Shown here piece after piece: positions 41,693 through 50,318 of a DNA stretch of 64,000 nt. Both the position numbers and the translations under genes were made by a program. The stretch comes from Acidobacteriota bacterium. Its GTDB lineage: Bacteria; Acidobacteriota; Blastocatellia; Pyrinomonadales; Pyrinomonadaceae. The notes under the pieces were generated by a model, which saw only the letters and a program-made list of their open reading frames with translations, was not told the DNA's origin and ran no database searches. Every line of letters starts with the position of its first letter. Within the stretch, counting starts at the first letter, position 1. Location of the stretch: the NCBI GenBank assembly GCA_016703965.1, contig JADJBB010000004.1:186001-250000 (forward strand), in the 5' to 3' direction.

Positions 41693-42295
41693 TCATTTTC
41701 GTCGCCCATCCAACTCCTCGATCACATCACCAATCGAAACGCCCTTCGCCCGTAGAAGTACCAGATAGTGAAACAACAGATCCGCCGCCTCTGACCTAAA
41801 CCTGTCAGCGTCGTTATCCTTTGCCTCGATCACCAGTTCGACCGCTTCCTCGCCTACTTTTTGTGCGATCTTGTTAATTCCCTTTGCAAAAAGGCTGGCG
41901 ACATACGAGTCCTCGGGCTGCTCACGACGCCGTTCGTCGATAGTGTTTTCAAGCTCTACCAATAGGTCGATCGGCTGCTGCATTACATTCGCCGCCCCAA
42001 AACAAGAGCCTGCTCCCGTATGACAAACCGGCCCAGCGGGCCGAGCGGTTATTAGCAGAGTGTCTTCATCACAATCGGCTGTTATCGAAACAACGTCCAG
42101 GAAATTCCCGCTCGTTTCGCCTTTGGTCCAAAGCTGCTGCCGCGAACGCGAGTAGAACGTTACCCGGCCTGTTTCCCGCGTCAGCGTCAAAGCCTCGGCA
42201 TTCATGAAGCCGAGCATCAGAACCGTTTGCGTATCCGCATCCTGAACGATCGCCGGAACCAATCCATCGGCGTACTTTTGATAATTCAAATTCAT
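41693..42295 (-). CDS. hisIE: HisIE, phosphoribosyl-AMP cyclohydrolase / phosphoribosyl-ATP pyrophosphatase
   Basis: The 200-residue fusion has HisI first (LVPAIVQDADTQTVLMLGFM, then DCDEDTLLITARP and CHTGAGSCFG with the zinc Cys) and HisE last (ASLFAKGINKIAQKVGEEAV, a four-helix ATP-pyrophosphatase). It catalyses steps 2 and 3 of histidine synthesis. The start overlaps the hisF stop by 4 bp. It is the last gene of the operon, and converges with lpxA. Confidence 0.95.
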   Translation of the reverse strand: MNLNYQKYADGLVPAIVQDADTQTVLMLGFMNAEALTLTRETGRVTFYSRSRQQLWTKGETSGNFLDVVSITADCDEDTLLITARPAGPVCHTGAGSCFGAANVMQQPIDLLVELENTIDERRREQPEDSYVASLFAKGINKIAQKVGEEAVELVIEAKDNDADRFRSEAADLLFHYLVLLRAKGVSIGDVIEELDGRRK

Positions 42296-43047
42296 ATCCG
42301 CACCTCGATCCCCCTCATTTCGAGGAATGCTTTTAACTCTGGAATTTCGATCTCGCCGTAGTGAAACACGCTCGCCGCGAGTGCCGCATCCGCATTGCCG
42401 ATCGCGAAAACATCCGCAAAATGATCCATCGTTCCGGCTCCTCCCGAAGCGATGACGGGAACGCTGACAGCATTGGAAATATCACGCGTCAGCCCGATCT
42501 CAAATCCGTCCTTTGTGCCGTCGGCGTTCATTGACGTAAGTAATATCTCGCCCGCACCGAGTTCAACACCGCGTTTTGACCAATCGACAGCATCGAGATC
42601 GGTCGGGACTCTGCCGCCGTTCAGAAAGACCTTCCAGCCGTCATCAGTTTCCTTTGCATCAATAGCGAGAACGATGCATTGTGAACCAAAATTCGCTGCC
42701 GAATCGCTCAGGATCGAGGGTTCTTTCACCGCTGCCGTATTGATCGAAACCTTATCAGCTCCACAATCCAGCAACGCCCCGATGTCTTCCACCGTTGAGA
42801 TACCGCCGCCGACCGTGAACGGAATATTGATCTCCGCCGCCACACGACGCACGATATCGGCAAAGGTCTTGCGGCGTTCGTTGGTGGCTGAGATGTCGAG
42901 CAGGACGAGTTCGTCGGCGCCCTCAGCCGAATACCTCGCCGCCAGCTCGACCGGATCGCCCGCATCGCGGAGCCCGAGGAAATTTGTGCCTTTGACGGTG
43001 CGTCCGTCCTTAACGTCCAGGCACGGGACGATGCGTTTAGCCAGCAT
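42292..43047 (-). CDS. hisF: HisF, imidazole glycerol phosphate synthase cyclase subunit
   Basis: The 251-residue TIM barrel begins MLAKRIVPCLDVKDGRTVKG with the first catalytic Asp, and the second Asp lies in LTSMNADGTKDGFE. It takes ammonia from HisH and makes imidazole-glycerol phosphate. It overlaps hisA by 11 bp and hisIE by 4 bp. Confidence 0.96.
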   Translation of the reverse strand: MLAKRIVPCLDVKDGRTVKGTNFLGLRDAGDPVELAARYSAEGADELVLLDISATNERRKTFADIVRRVAAEINIPFTVGGGISTVEDIGALLDCGADKVSINTAAVKEPSILSDSAANFGSQCIVLAIDAKETDDGWKVFLNGGRVPTDLDAVDWSKRGVELGAGEILLTSMNADGTKDGFEIGLTRDISNAVSVPVIASGGAGTMDHFADVFAIGNADAALAASVFHYGEIEIPELKAFLEMRGIEVRI

Positions 43048-43759
43048 ATTTAGCGAGGTCCTCCAATTTTATGTTTTGCTCGTAAAGGGCCTTGCCGACG
43101 ATCACGCCCGAGCAGCCGATCCGGTCAAGCTCGTCGATATCCGCAACCGAGGTGACGCCGCCGCTTGCTATCAGATGTATCTCAGCGATCGCCGCCCTGA
43201 TCTGCCGATAAAGCTTGAACGACGGCCCTTTCATTGCGCCGTCACTCGCGATATCGGTGACAAAAGCGTTGGTCACGCCTCGCTCAGCGAAATTCCTGAG
43301 GAACGCCAGAACGGGCGTTGTCGTGTCGGTCTGCCAGCCATTTATCGCAACCTTCCCGCCGCGGGAATCTGCCCCCAGCAGCATCTTTTCGCTGCCGAAC
43401 TTCTCGACCCACGACAGGAAAAGCTCGGGCTGTTTTACCGCAACGCTGCCAACCGTAGCGATCGCCGCACCGGTATCAAAAACCGCTGCAACGTCCGATT
43501 CCGTCTTCAAGCCGCCGCTGAAATCGATAGTGAGTTTCGTTCCGGTCGCGACCTTTTTAAGCACGTGCAGATTCGCCGGTGCTCCCGTCCGGGCACCGTC
43601 CAGATCGACCATATGCAGCCGCCGCAAACCTGCATCCTCAAACCGCTTCGCCGTTTCAAGCGGGTCGTCGGAGTATACCGTCTTCCGCGAAAAATCGCCC
43701 TGCGTGAGCCGCACGCATTTGCCGCCGATCAGATCCATTGCGGGAATTATTTCGATCAT
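43037..43759 (-). CDS. hisA: HisA, ProFAR isomerase
   Basis: The 240-residue TIM barrel starts MIEIIPAMDLIGGKCVRLTQ, with the catalytic Asp in PAMDL and the other Asp in FVTDIASDGAM. It isomerises the ProFAR intermediate of the pathway (step 4). The 181-bp gap before hisH is unusual for an operon whose other junctions overlap, and contains repeat DNA. Confidence 0.95.
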   Translation of the reverse strand: MIEIIPAMDLIGGKCVRLTQGDFSRKTVYSDDPLETAKRFEDAGLRRLHMVDLDGARTGAPANLHVLKKVATGTKLTIDFSGGLKTESDVAAVFDTGAAIATVGSVAVKQPELFLSWVEKFGSEKMLLGADSRGGKVAINGWQTDTTTPVLAFLRNFAERGVTNAFVTDIASDGAMKGPSFKLYRQIRAAIAEIHLIASGGVTSVADIDELDRIGCSGVIVGKALYEQNIKLEDLAKYAG

Positions 43760-43828
43760 ATTTATTTCAGCAATAATTACTTCCTGTCCACATGGCTTGA
43801 GACGAGCCTGTCAATACTGGTTCAGTTC

Positions 43829-43931
43829 GATTTCTCCGGGGTCTCCGTGTCTTCGCCTCGGCGGCCTCTGTGTTAAGAAAAACTCTTTTAAACACAAAAC
43901 CCCAAAAAAGGGGGCCCGAAGGCCACCAGGA
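43829..43931. repeat. Repeat element in the hisH-hisA gap
   Basis: The core GTGTTAAGAA (43870-43879) and CTTTTAAACAC (43885-43895) is an inverted repeat like the one in the hisG-hisD gap. Flanks are rich in CTCCGTGTCTTCG and GGCC words. It occupies about half of a gap in an otherwise gapless operon. Confidence 0.55.
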
Positions 43932-43940
43932 CACCTCCAA

Positions 43941-44534
43941 CTAAAACAGGCGGGTAACAAATCTAAGGAAATCTTCAGATGTTCCCACGAAGCCCGATTT
44001 CTCGGGGTGAAACTGGATCGCGTGAAAATTGTCGCGGCCGATCGCGGCACTAAACCTTTGGCCATATTCAGATGTCGCGGTTGTGCTCTCACCTGTTTCG
44101 ACATAATAACCGTGCACGAAATAGACACGCTCGCCTTCCGCAACGCCGTCAAATAAAGGTGAATTAAGCTCTGTGATCCGGTTCCACCCCGTATGCGGTA
44201 TCTTCAGCGTGTCCGACTCAAACCGGCGAACGCGATACGGCATTATGCCCAGACATTCCGTCTCGTTTTCCTCCGACGCCTCGCACATCAACTGCATCCC
44301 GAGGCAAATTCCCAAAACCGGCGTCGTCAGCGAACGGATTACCGAATCGAGCCCGCGTTCACGCAGATACTTCATCGCCGTCGAAGCCTCGCCAACGCCT
44401 GGAAAGATAACTTTGTCCGCCGCTCGCAATTCGTCTGCAACGTCAGTAACCAAAGGCTCGACACCAAGACGGATCAGAGCATTCGCGACCGAGGCCGTAT
44501 TTCCGCCGTTGTATTTAACGATCGCTACTTTCAC
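43941..44534 (-). CDS. hisH: HisH, imidazole glycerol phosphate synthase glutaminase subunit
   Basis: The 197-residue class I glutamine amidotransferase starts with GTG (4-bp GTGA overlap with hisB). The nucleophile Cys is in VLGICLGMQLM, and the His-Glu pair in HAIQFHPEKSG. It makes ammonia for HisF. Confidence 0.95.
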   Translation of the reverse strand: MKVAIVKYNGGNTASVANALIRLGVEPLVTDVADELRAADKVIFPGVGEASTAMKYLRERGLDSVIRSLTTPVLGICLGMQLMCEASEENETECLGIMPYRVRRFESDTLKIPHTGWNRITELNSPLFDGVAEGERVYFVHGYYVETGESTTATSEYGQRFSAAIGRDNFHAIQFHPEKSGFVGTSEDFLRFVTRLF

Positions 44535-45628
44535 AAAACTCCTTTAGTGGTCGGCAACTGGCTTCCCTCTCGGCGGACCGCCATCTTGATTGCCTTAGCA
44601 AATGCTTTAAAGATCGCCTCGATCTTGTGGTGTTCGATAGTACCTGTCGCGCTGATATTCAGGTTGCACAAAGCCTTGTCCGAGAACGACTTAAAGAAAT
44701 GAAAGAACATCTCCGTCGGCATCTCGCCGATCATTTCGCGTTTGAATTCCGCATCCCAAACGATCCAATTCCGCCCGCCAAAATCGATCGCGACCTGCGC
44801 CAGGCAATCGTCCATTGGAAGACAATATCCGTAACGCTCCATTCCGCGTTTATCAGCCAATGCAAGCGAAAACGCCTCGCCGAGAGTTATCGCGACGTCC
44901 TCTATCGTGTGGTGTTCGTCGATATGCAGATCGCCGTCGGCCTTGATCGAAAGGTCGAGCCCGCCATGGCGAGCAAGCTGTTCGAGCATATGGTCAAAGA
45001 ACGAGATCCCGGTCGAGATTGATGAACTGCCGGCTCCGTCGAGGTTCAATTCGACCGTGATCTCGGTCTCTTTCGTGTTGCGAGTATGCGTAACGCGTCG
45101 TTCCGGAGCACGGAGCAGATCGTAAATGTCACTCCAATCATCGACCGTAACCGCCGATTCATCGCCCTCGAGCGGAAAAGACGGATTGCGAATATAGATC
45201 GCCTTCGACCCGAGATTCTTCGCAAGCTGAACATCCGTCGGCCGGTCACCGATGACGTATGAATTCGCGAGATCGTATTCGCCGGTCAAATATTTCGTCA
45301 GCAGCGCCGTTCCCGGCTTTCGGGTTGGTGCATTTTCGTGCGAAAAGGTACGGTCGACAAAAATGTCCGCAAACTCAATTCCCTCGTCCGCTAGAGCCTG
45401 AATGACAAAATTCTGCGCCGGATGAAATGCGGTCTCGGGAAAACTCTCCGTTCCAAGGCCATCCTGATTCGTCACCATAACGAGCACGAAATCGGTCTCG
45501 CGAGCGATTTTCGCAAGATTGGTTATCACACCCGGCAAAAACCGCAGTTTCTCAAGCAGATCGACCTGAAAATCATCGGGTTCCCGTATCAATGTCCCGT
45601 CGCGGTCAATGAAAAGTACTTTTTGCAT
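44531..45628 (-). CDS. hisB: HisB, bifunctional histidinol-phosphatase / IGP dehydratase
   Basis: The 365-residue protein fuses an N-terminal HAD phosphatase (FIDRDGTLIREP with the catalytic Asp; the zinc-binding loop of the E. coli type is not obvious) to a C-terminal dehydratase (FFDHMLEQLARHGG, DEHHTIEDVAITLG, with the manganese-binding histidines). It carries out steps 6 and 8. The fused form is best known from enterobacteria. Here it is not isolated but in a full operon. A short GTTATCAGTTATCAGC repeat follows before hisC. Confidence 0.92.
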   Translation of the reverse strand: MQKVLFIDRDGTLIREPDDFQVDLLEKLRFLPGVITNLAKIARETDFVLVMVTNQDGLGTESFPETAFHPAQNFVIQALADEGIEFADIFVDRTFSHENAPTRKPGTALLTKYLTGEYDLANSYVIGDRPTDVQLAKNLGSKAIYIRNPSFPLEGDESAVTVDDWSDIYDLLRAPERRVTHTRNTKETEITVELNLDGAGSSSISTGISFFDHMLEQLARHGGLDLSIKADGDLHIDEHHTIEDVAITLGEAFSLALADKRGMERYGYCLPMDDCLAQVAIDFGGRNWIVWDAEFKREMIGEMPTEMFFHFFKSFSDKALCNLNISATGTIEHHKIEAIFKAFAKAIKMAVRREGSQLPTTKGVL

Positions 45629-45634
45629 AGTTTT

Positions 45635-45662
45635 GTTATCAGTTATCAGCTATTAGCTATCA
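45635..45662. repeat. GTTATCAGTTATCAGC repeat at the hisC-hisB junction
   Basis: A run of GTTATCAGTTATCAGC words and the variant TATTAGCTATCAC fill the 24-bp gap and supply the last codons and TAA stop (45653-45655) of hisC. Confidence 0.5.
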
Positions 45663-46714
45663 CTTATTCCGAATCGAACAGAGGCGGCCAACAGCCGTTC
45701 ATTTTCTTCCGGCGTTCCAACCGTGATCCGCAAACAGCCTTCGCAAAGCTCGACGTTGTTTCGATTGCGAACGACGATCTTCTCCTCGATCAAGTATTGA
45801 TAAATGGCGTTGGCATCATCAACCTTAACCAGCAGAAAATTTGCGTCAGATGGATAGACTCGCTGCACGATGTCGAGGCCGATCAACGAATTTTCTAACC
45901 GCAACCGCTCGGCTTTAGCAGCATCGATCCACGCGTTTACCGTCGCTTCGCCGTCCAGAGCGTCGATCACGGCCTGCTGGGCAACGCCGCTGACGTTGTA
46001 TGGCGGCTTTACGCGGTTAATCAGGTCGATTATCTCGCTGCTCGCAAAGGCTAGTCCAACGCGAACGCCAGCCATTCCCCAGGCTTTTGAGAATGTCTGT
46101 AGAACGACGAGATTCGGCTGTTCGGAAAGTTCAGCGATCATTGACGGTTCGTCCGCAAAATCAATATACGCCTCGTCAACAACAACGATCCCGTCAAACT
46201 CCCGTGCGATCTCCAGCACCGATCCGCGGCTCATCAGATTGCCCGTCGGATTGTTTGGCGAGCAGATAAAGATAAGTTTTGTTGAAGCTGAAATGGCTGC
46301 GAGGATCGCCGGAACGTCGAGCTGAAAATCATACGTCAGGCGTATCTCGCGGACCCCTACATCATTTATATCCGCCGAGACACGATACATTCCGTACGTC
46401 GGCGGGCACGTGATCACTTCGTCGCGTCCGGGCTCGCAGAAGATGCGAAACAGCAGGTCGATCGCTTCGTCGCTGCCGTTCCCGACAAATATCTGCGACG
46501 GCGAAACGCCTTTCATCGCCGCGATCCGATCTTTCAGTTCACGCTGAAGAGGGTCAGGATAGCGGTTGAGCCCAAAGCCAGCAGGCGAACCGAACGCATT
46601 CTCGTTAGCGTCGAGAAACACCTCGGCCGAGCCCTCGAATTCGGATCGTGCCGACGAATACGGTTTTAGACTCCTGACGTTTTTACGCACCAGGCTCTGC
46701 AGATCAAACGTCAT
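45653..46714 (-). CDS. hisC: HisC, histidinol-phosphate aminotransferase
   Basis: I use the ATG at 46714 (MTFDLQSLVRKNVRSLKPYS), which overlaps the hisD stop and has GGAGG 7 bp upstream. The roughly 353-residue class II aminotransferase has VDEAYIDFA, the PLP Lys in FSKAWGMAGVRVG and NNPTGNLMS. It transaminates imidazole-acetol phosphate. The last residues (SDS) come from repeat DNA. Confidence 0.94.
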   Translation of the reverse strand: MTFDLQSLVRKNVRSLKPYSSARSEFEGSAEVFLDANENAFGSPAGFGLNRYPDPLQRELKDRIAAMKGVSPSQIFVGNGSDEAIDLLFRIFCEPGRDEVITCPPTYGMYRVSADINDVGVREIRLTYDFQLDVPAILAAISASTKLIFICSPNNPTGNLMSRGSVLEIAREFDGIVVVDEAYIDFADEPSMIAELSEQPNLVVLQTFSKAWGMAGVRVGLAFASSEIIDLINRVKPPYNVSGVAQQAVIDALDGEATVNAWIDAAKAERLRLENSLIGLDIVQRVYPSDANFLLVKVDDANAIYQYLIEEKIVVRNRNNVELCEGCLRITVGTPEENERLLAASVRFGISDS

Positions 46715-48011
46715 CCCGACCTCCGCTCCATTCGCGTCTGATCGCGACGGCATTTTTGTGCGCGTCGAGCCCTTCGGCGGCGGCCATCGTTTCGATCGTC
46801 GGGCCGAGATTTTGAATGCCTTCGGCAGTCAGACGTTGAAACGTGATGCTTTTTGTAAAGCTCGCGACCGACACGCCGCTGTACGCCCGGGCCGCACCGC
46901 CGGTCGGCAGCGTGTGATTCGTCCCCGACGCATAATCTCCTGCACTCTCGCACGAGTAGTTTCCGATGAAAACGGAGCCCGCGTTGATGATCGTTTCCGC
47001 GATCTCGTCGGCGTTTTGTGTGGCGATAATGAGATGTTCTGGACCGTATTCGTTGAGTAGTTCGATGCCGTCTTCCAGTGTCTCGACCAATATCGCTTTC
47101 GAATTCTGGATCGCTGCCGCTGCGGTCTGCTTTCGTGAAAGCGTCTCGATCTGACGATCGACCTCGGCGAGCGTTTCGTTGATCACGGTTTCCGAAGTCG
47201 AGACCAGAATAACCTGACTGTCCGGCCCGTGTTCAGCCTGCGAAAGCAGATCTGTCGCGACAAACGCCGGTACGCTGCCTTCGTCCGCCAAAACGGCAAC
47301 TTCTGACGGCCCGGCCGGCATGTCGATCGCGACACCTGAACGCAGAACCTGCAGCTTTGCCTCAGTAACAAATTGATTCCCCGGCCCAAAGATCTTGTAA
47401 ACCGACGGAACAGTCTCCGTCCCATACGCCAAAGCCCCGATCGCCTGAGCACCGCCGATCTTGAAAACCTTGGTCGCCCCGCAAAGCCGCGCTGCATACA
47501 GCGTCGTCGGATCGATCTTTCCTTCCTTATTCGGCGGCGATGTAACGACGATCTCTCGGCAGCCCGCAAGTTTCGCCGGGATGACAAGCATCAGCACCGT
47601 CGAAAACAGTGGAGCACTTCCTGCCGGAACGTAAAGTCCGACTTTTTCGATCGCAACGTTCTTTCTCCAGCAAAACACGCCCGGCGTTGTCTCGATGACG
47701 TTTCGAGCGCTGTGGTCGACGGCGTGAAACTTCTCGATATTAGCTTTCGCAACCGCGATCGCGTCCTTTAGTTCCTGAGGAACGAGGGCATCTGCTTCTA
47801 GAAATTCGTCTTCGGTCACCAAAAACTCTTCCATCTCGACCTTGTCGAAATGCCTGGCACAATGGCGCAGAGCCGAATCTCCATGTTCGCGGACGTCTTT
47901 GAGGATGTTCGCGACCGTGCGTTCGAGAAAGACGGTGTCGATCGTCGGGCGCTTGAGCATCGCGGCCCAGGTTTCTTTTGATGGCTTCTTTATTATTTGC
48001 ATTTCGTTCAC
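46704..48011 (-). CDS. hisD: HisD, histidinol dehydrogenase
   Basis: The 435-residue enzyme starts with GTG (ATG at 48002 is an alternative). Family blocks are VGLYVPAGSAPLFSTVLM, NQFVTEAKLQV, PAGPSEVAVLAD, a zinc-linked EHGPDSQVILV, and SAGDYASGTNHTLPTGGAAR near the end. It carries out the last two oxidations to histidine. The stop overlaps the hisC start. Confidence 0.95.
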   Translation of the reverse strand: MNEMQIIKKPSKETWAAMLKRPTIDTVFLERTVANILKDVREHGDSALRHCARHFDKVEMEEFLVTEDEFLEADALVPQELKDAIAVAKANIEKFHAVDHSARNVIETTPGVFCWRKNVAIEKVGLYVPAGSAPLFSTVLMLVIPAKLAGCREIVVTSPPNKEGKIDPTTLYAARLCGATKVFKIGGAQAIGALAYGTETVPSVYKIFGPGNQFVTEAKLQVLRSGVAIDMPAGPSEVAVLADEGSVPAFVATDLLSQAEHGPDSQVILVSTSETVINETLAEVDRQIETLSRKQTAAAAIQNSKAILVETLEDGIELLNEYGPEHLIIATQNADEIAETIINAGSVFIGNYSCESAGDYASGTNHTLPTGGAARAYSGVSVASFTKSITFQRLTAEGIQNLGPTIETMAAAEGLDAHKNAVAIRREWSGGRDDV

Positions 48012-48029
48012 TAACCTTTCTTCCCATGT

Positions 48030-48117
48030 CTTTTGTGAAGGAACTTTGTGGTCTTTGTGTTAAGAAGCGTTCTTAAACACTGAGAACACGGAGCAAAGCC
48101 CACAGAGGTCACGCAGA
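48030..48117. repeat. Repeat element in the hisG-hisD gap
   Basis: The core is the inverted repeat GTGTTAAGAA (48057-48066) and TTCTTAAACAC (48070-48080), flanked by GAACTTTGTGGTCTTTGTGT and ACTGAGAACACGGAGC words. It resembles the element at 43829-43931 and the one in the ABC exporter. It lies in the 111-bp hisG-hisD gap. Confidence 0.6.
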
Positions 48118-48122
48118 ATTTA

Positions 48123-48977
48123 TTACCTGATCATCTGATCGATCGAGAGAACGAGGATTCCCTCAGCTCCCGCATTTTTTAGCTGGTCCACGACTTCCCA
48201 AAAATCTGTTTCGCTCACGACCGAATGCAGTGAAACCCAGCCTTCATCAGCGAGCGGCACCATTGAAGGGCTTCGCATTCCGGGCAGGAGGCGTTTGATC
48301 TCGTCGACCCTTTCGACGGGAGCGTTGAGCAAAATGTATTTGTTTTGAGCTGCAGCTTTTACGCTGCGGATGCGGAATAGAAGCCTGTCGAGGATCGCCT
48401 GTTGTTCTGGCCCGAGATCACGCCGCGTTATCAAAACTGCCTCCGACAACATCACAGTCTCAACCTCTTTCAAACCGTTCGAAAACAAAGTGCTGCCCGA
48501 GCTCACCAGATCGCAAACCGCATCGGCCAGCCCGATCGACGGAGCGATCTCAACCGAGCCGCTGATCTCGTGGATGTCTGCTGACACACCTCGCGATGTG
48601 AAATAATCTCTCAGAATATTCGGATAGCTCGTCGCGATCTTTTTGCCCGCGAGCTGAGACAATTCCGAATACTCAAACCCTTTCGGCACCGCGAGCGACA
48701 AACGGCAGCGTCCGAAGCCGAGCTTTTCGATCGTGTCGACGGCCTTTGGATTCTCGGCGATCACGTTCTCGCCGACGATCCCTATATCAGCAACACCATC
48801 AGCCACATAGTCCGGAATGTCGTCATCCCGCAAGAAAAATATCTCGAGCGGAAAATCCGCCGCCTCGGCCCGCAGCTTGCCGAGCCCATTCGAAAAGCCA
48901 ATGCCGCATTTTTTCAGCAGCCCGGTCGAACCGTCCGACAACCTTCCTGATCTTTGTAAAGCTATCTTTAATTTCAT
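48123..48977 (-). CDS. hisG: HisG, ATP phosphoribosyltransferase (long form)
   Basis: The ATG at 48977 (MKLKIALQRSGRLSDGSTGL) matches the family start better than the longer frame to 49004. The roughly 284 residues include the phosphoribosyl-binding GVADIGIVGENV, and the C-terminal ACT-like domain that long-form enzymes use for histidine feedback (last 75 residues). No hisZ is needed. It performs the first step of the pathway and is the first gene after the leader. Confidence 0.93.
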   Translation of the reverse strand: MKLKIALQRSGRLSDGSTGLLKKCGIGFSNGLGKLRAEAADFPLEIFFLRDDDIPDYVADGVADIGIVGENVIAENPKAVDTIEKLGFGRCRLSLAVPKGFEYSELSQLAGKKIATSYPNILRDYFTSRGVSADIHEISGSVEIAPSIGLADAVCDLVSSGSTLFSNGLKEVETVMLSEAVLITRRDLGPEQQAILDRLLFRIRSVKAAAQNKYILLNAPVERVDEIKRLLPGMRSPSMVPLADEGWVSLHSVVSETDFWEVVDQLKNAGAEGILVLSIDQMIR

Positions 48978-49084
48978 ATCTAAAAACGACAAAGCGACGC
49001 CCATCGAGACTTGATTCGAAGTTTCGCGGCGTTTGGATTAAAACTAATTTACGATTTTGTTAAAACGAGTATCAGTTCACGCAG

Positions 49085-49138
49085 CTATTTGCTTACGTGA
49101 TGATGGTGGAGATGAATGTGTGAAAAAGCTCTAAGCAT
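49085..49138 (-). CDS. Histidine-operon leader peptide (hisL-like)
   Basis: A 17-codon frame starts with ATG at 49138-49136 and ends with TAG at 49087-49085. It encodes MLRAFSHIHLHHHHVSK, with six histidines in eight positions, four in a row. It lies about 108 bp upstream of hisG on the same strand. Such peptides control his operons by ribosome pausing when His-tRNA is scarce. The frame is short and the Shine-Dalgarno sequence is weak (TCAGG right before the ATG). I found a candidate downstream hairpin around 49005-49040 (ACGCC...GGCGT with an internal stem), but its T-tract (GTCGTTTTT) is spaced from the stem, so the attenuator structure is not settled. Confidence 0.75.
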   Translation of the reverse strand: MLRAFSHIHLHHHHVSK

Positions 49139-49221
49139 CCTGACTTATATTAAAACCACACCGCGAGATCATTTGCAAGCACTGCCGGAAAAACTCCATG
49201 TGATAAAATCTAAAAACACAT

Positions 49222-49446
49222 ATGGACGACCACAGCGAAGAAGAGATATTGCAGGAATTTGGTAAACGCATCCAGCGTTGCTACGGCTGTTTTATCGCCT
49301 ATCATCTCAAAGACATGTACCTCGGCGAAGACGTCACGTTCTTCTGCGAACATTGTAAAGACGAGACGATGTTCCACTTTGACCAGTTCTCAAAGCTCCT
49401 CGACCTTAGCAAACTGAACGAGGTCGCCGGCGAGCATCATCATTGA
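49222..49446 (+). CDS. Small zinc-ribbon-type protein
   Basis: The 74-residue product has CYGCF and CEHCKDE, a CxxC pair on each side of a short helix, suggesting one bound zinc. The C terminus ends GEHHH. I recognise no family. It is divergent from the histidine operon and may be its regulator or unrelated; nothing in the sequence decides. Confidence 0.6.
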   Translation: MDDHSEEEILQEFGKRIQRCYGCFIAYHLKDMYLGEDVTFFCEHCKDETMFHFDQFSKLLDLSKLNEVAGEHHH

Positions 49447-49449
49447 GCT

Positions 49450-50253
49450 TTAGAAATGCGAAGCTATGAACTGCTGCCAGCCGTCGGGAGTTAGCTTTTC
49501 AGTTTTTAGGAGTTTTAGTTTGAACGTTTTCCAATCCGGATTATTGGCGACGTCAAATTCCATGTCTTCAATATAGCTTCCCTTCGTGTTAACCCAGATC
49601 AAGCCTTTCCCGCCGATCCCTGGACCCGATGCTTCGTAGAGGCGGCATTTTTCGCCGTTACGGGTTTCGTCTCGCTGATACCTGATGTTGAGATCACCAC
49701 GATAGGCGAACATCGGGCCGTCCGGTTTGAACGTCGGATCCGCGATCCCCACTACAAATGACTTTTTCGGATCCCTGAGGTGAGGGAACGAAACATTCAA
49801 GCTCGCGAGATCAAAATTGTAGAGGTGGAATGGAAGCCTGGCGATCTTTGCCGATTCTTTATCTGGTTTGAAAGCCGGGATCAGCACGTCAACCTCGCGG
49901 GAGGATGGTTGAAAAGTCAGGGTTGCGAAGAGCCGGCGGTCTTCTTTGGAAAAGACCTGATAGGATTCGATCTTCTTGGGGAAAAATCCCGCCCAATCCA
50001 TCTCTGCAACTACCAAGCCGGCTTGTGTACCTTTCTCGTGAAACTTGAACGATTCGATACGGGCATTGGTCGCGACATAGAGCGAGACGTTCTCCGACTT
50101 GGTGCCGTCCGTATTGGTTTTCAGGTAATGAAAGACCGTGCCGACCGCGACCCTTTGCGGCTTAAAATTAAATGCAGCTGATTGGGCCGATGCCGATATG
50201 ACGACCAGCCCGGTCAAAAACAGCGGATAGACGATTTTCTTGATCAATAGCAT
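49450..50253 (-). CDS. Secreted DUF3108-like protein
   Basis: A signal peptide (MLLIKKIVYPLFLTGLVVIS, cleaved near ASAQS) leads 267 residues of mostly beta strands: VAVGTVFHYLKTNTDGTKSE, FKFHEKGTQAGLVVAEMDWA and LIWVNTKGSYIEDME. The order recalls DUF3108 periplasmic proteins, but the match is partial. The function is unknown. It converges with the small zinc-ribbon gene (3 bp apart) and is divergent from the NorD-like gene. Confidence 0.55.
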   Translation of the reverse strand: MLLIKKIVYPLFLTGLVVISASAQSAAFNFKPQRVAVGTVFHYLKTNTDGTKSENVSLYVATNARIESFKFHEKGTQAGLVVAEMDWAGFFPKKIESYQVFSKEDRRLFATLTFQPSSREVDVLIPAFKPDKESAKIARLPFHLYNFDLASLNVSFPHLRDPKKSFVVGIADPTFKPDGPMFAYRGDLNIRYQRDETRNGEKCRLYEASGPGIGGKGLIWVNTKGSYIEDMEFDVANNPDWKTFKLKLLKTEKLTPDGWQQFIASHF

Positions 50254-50318
50254 AGTGGCTCTCCGTTGAAAGTCTAAGTTACGCCTTATCTAAAAGATAT
50301 GTTCCATCGTTTTGGACA

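Noticed and set aside
49005..49040. Definite transcription attenuator terminator after the histidine leader
   Set aside because: A stem can be drawn, but it is imperfect and its T-run is separated from the stem, so I do not list it as a terminator.
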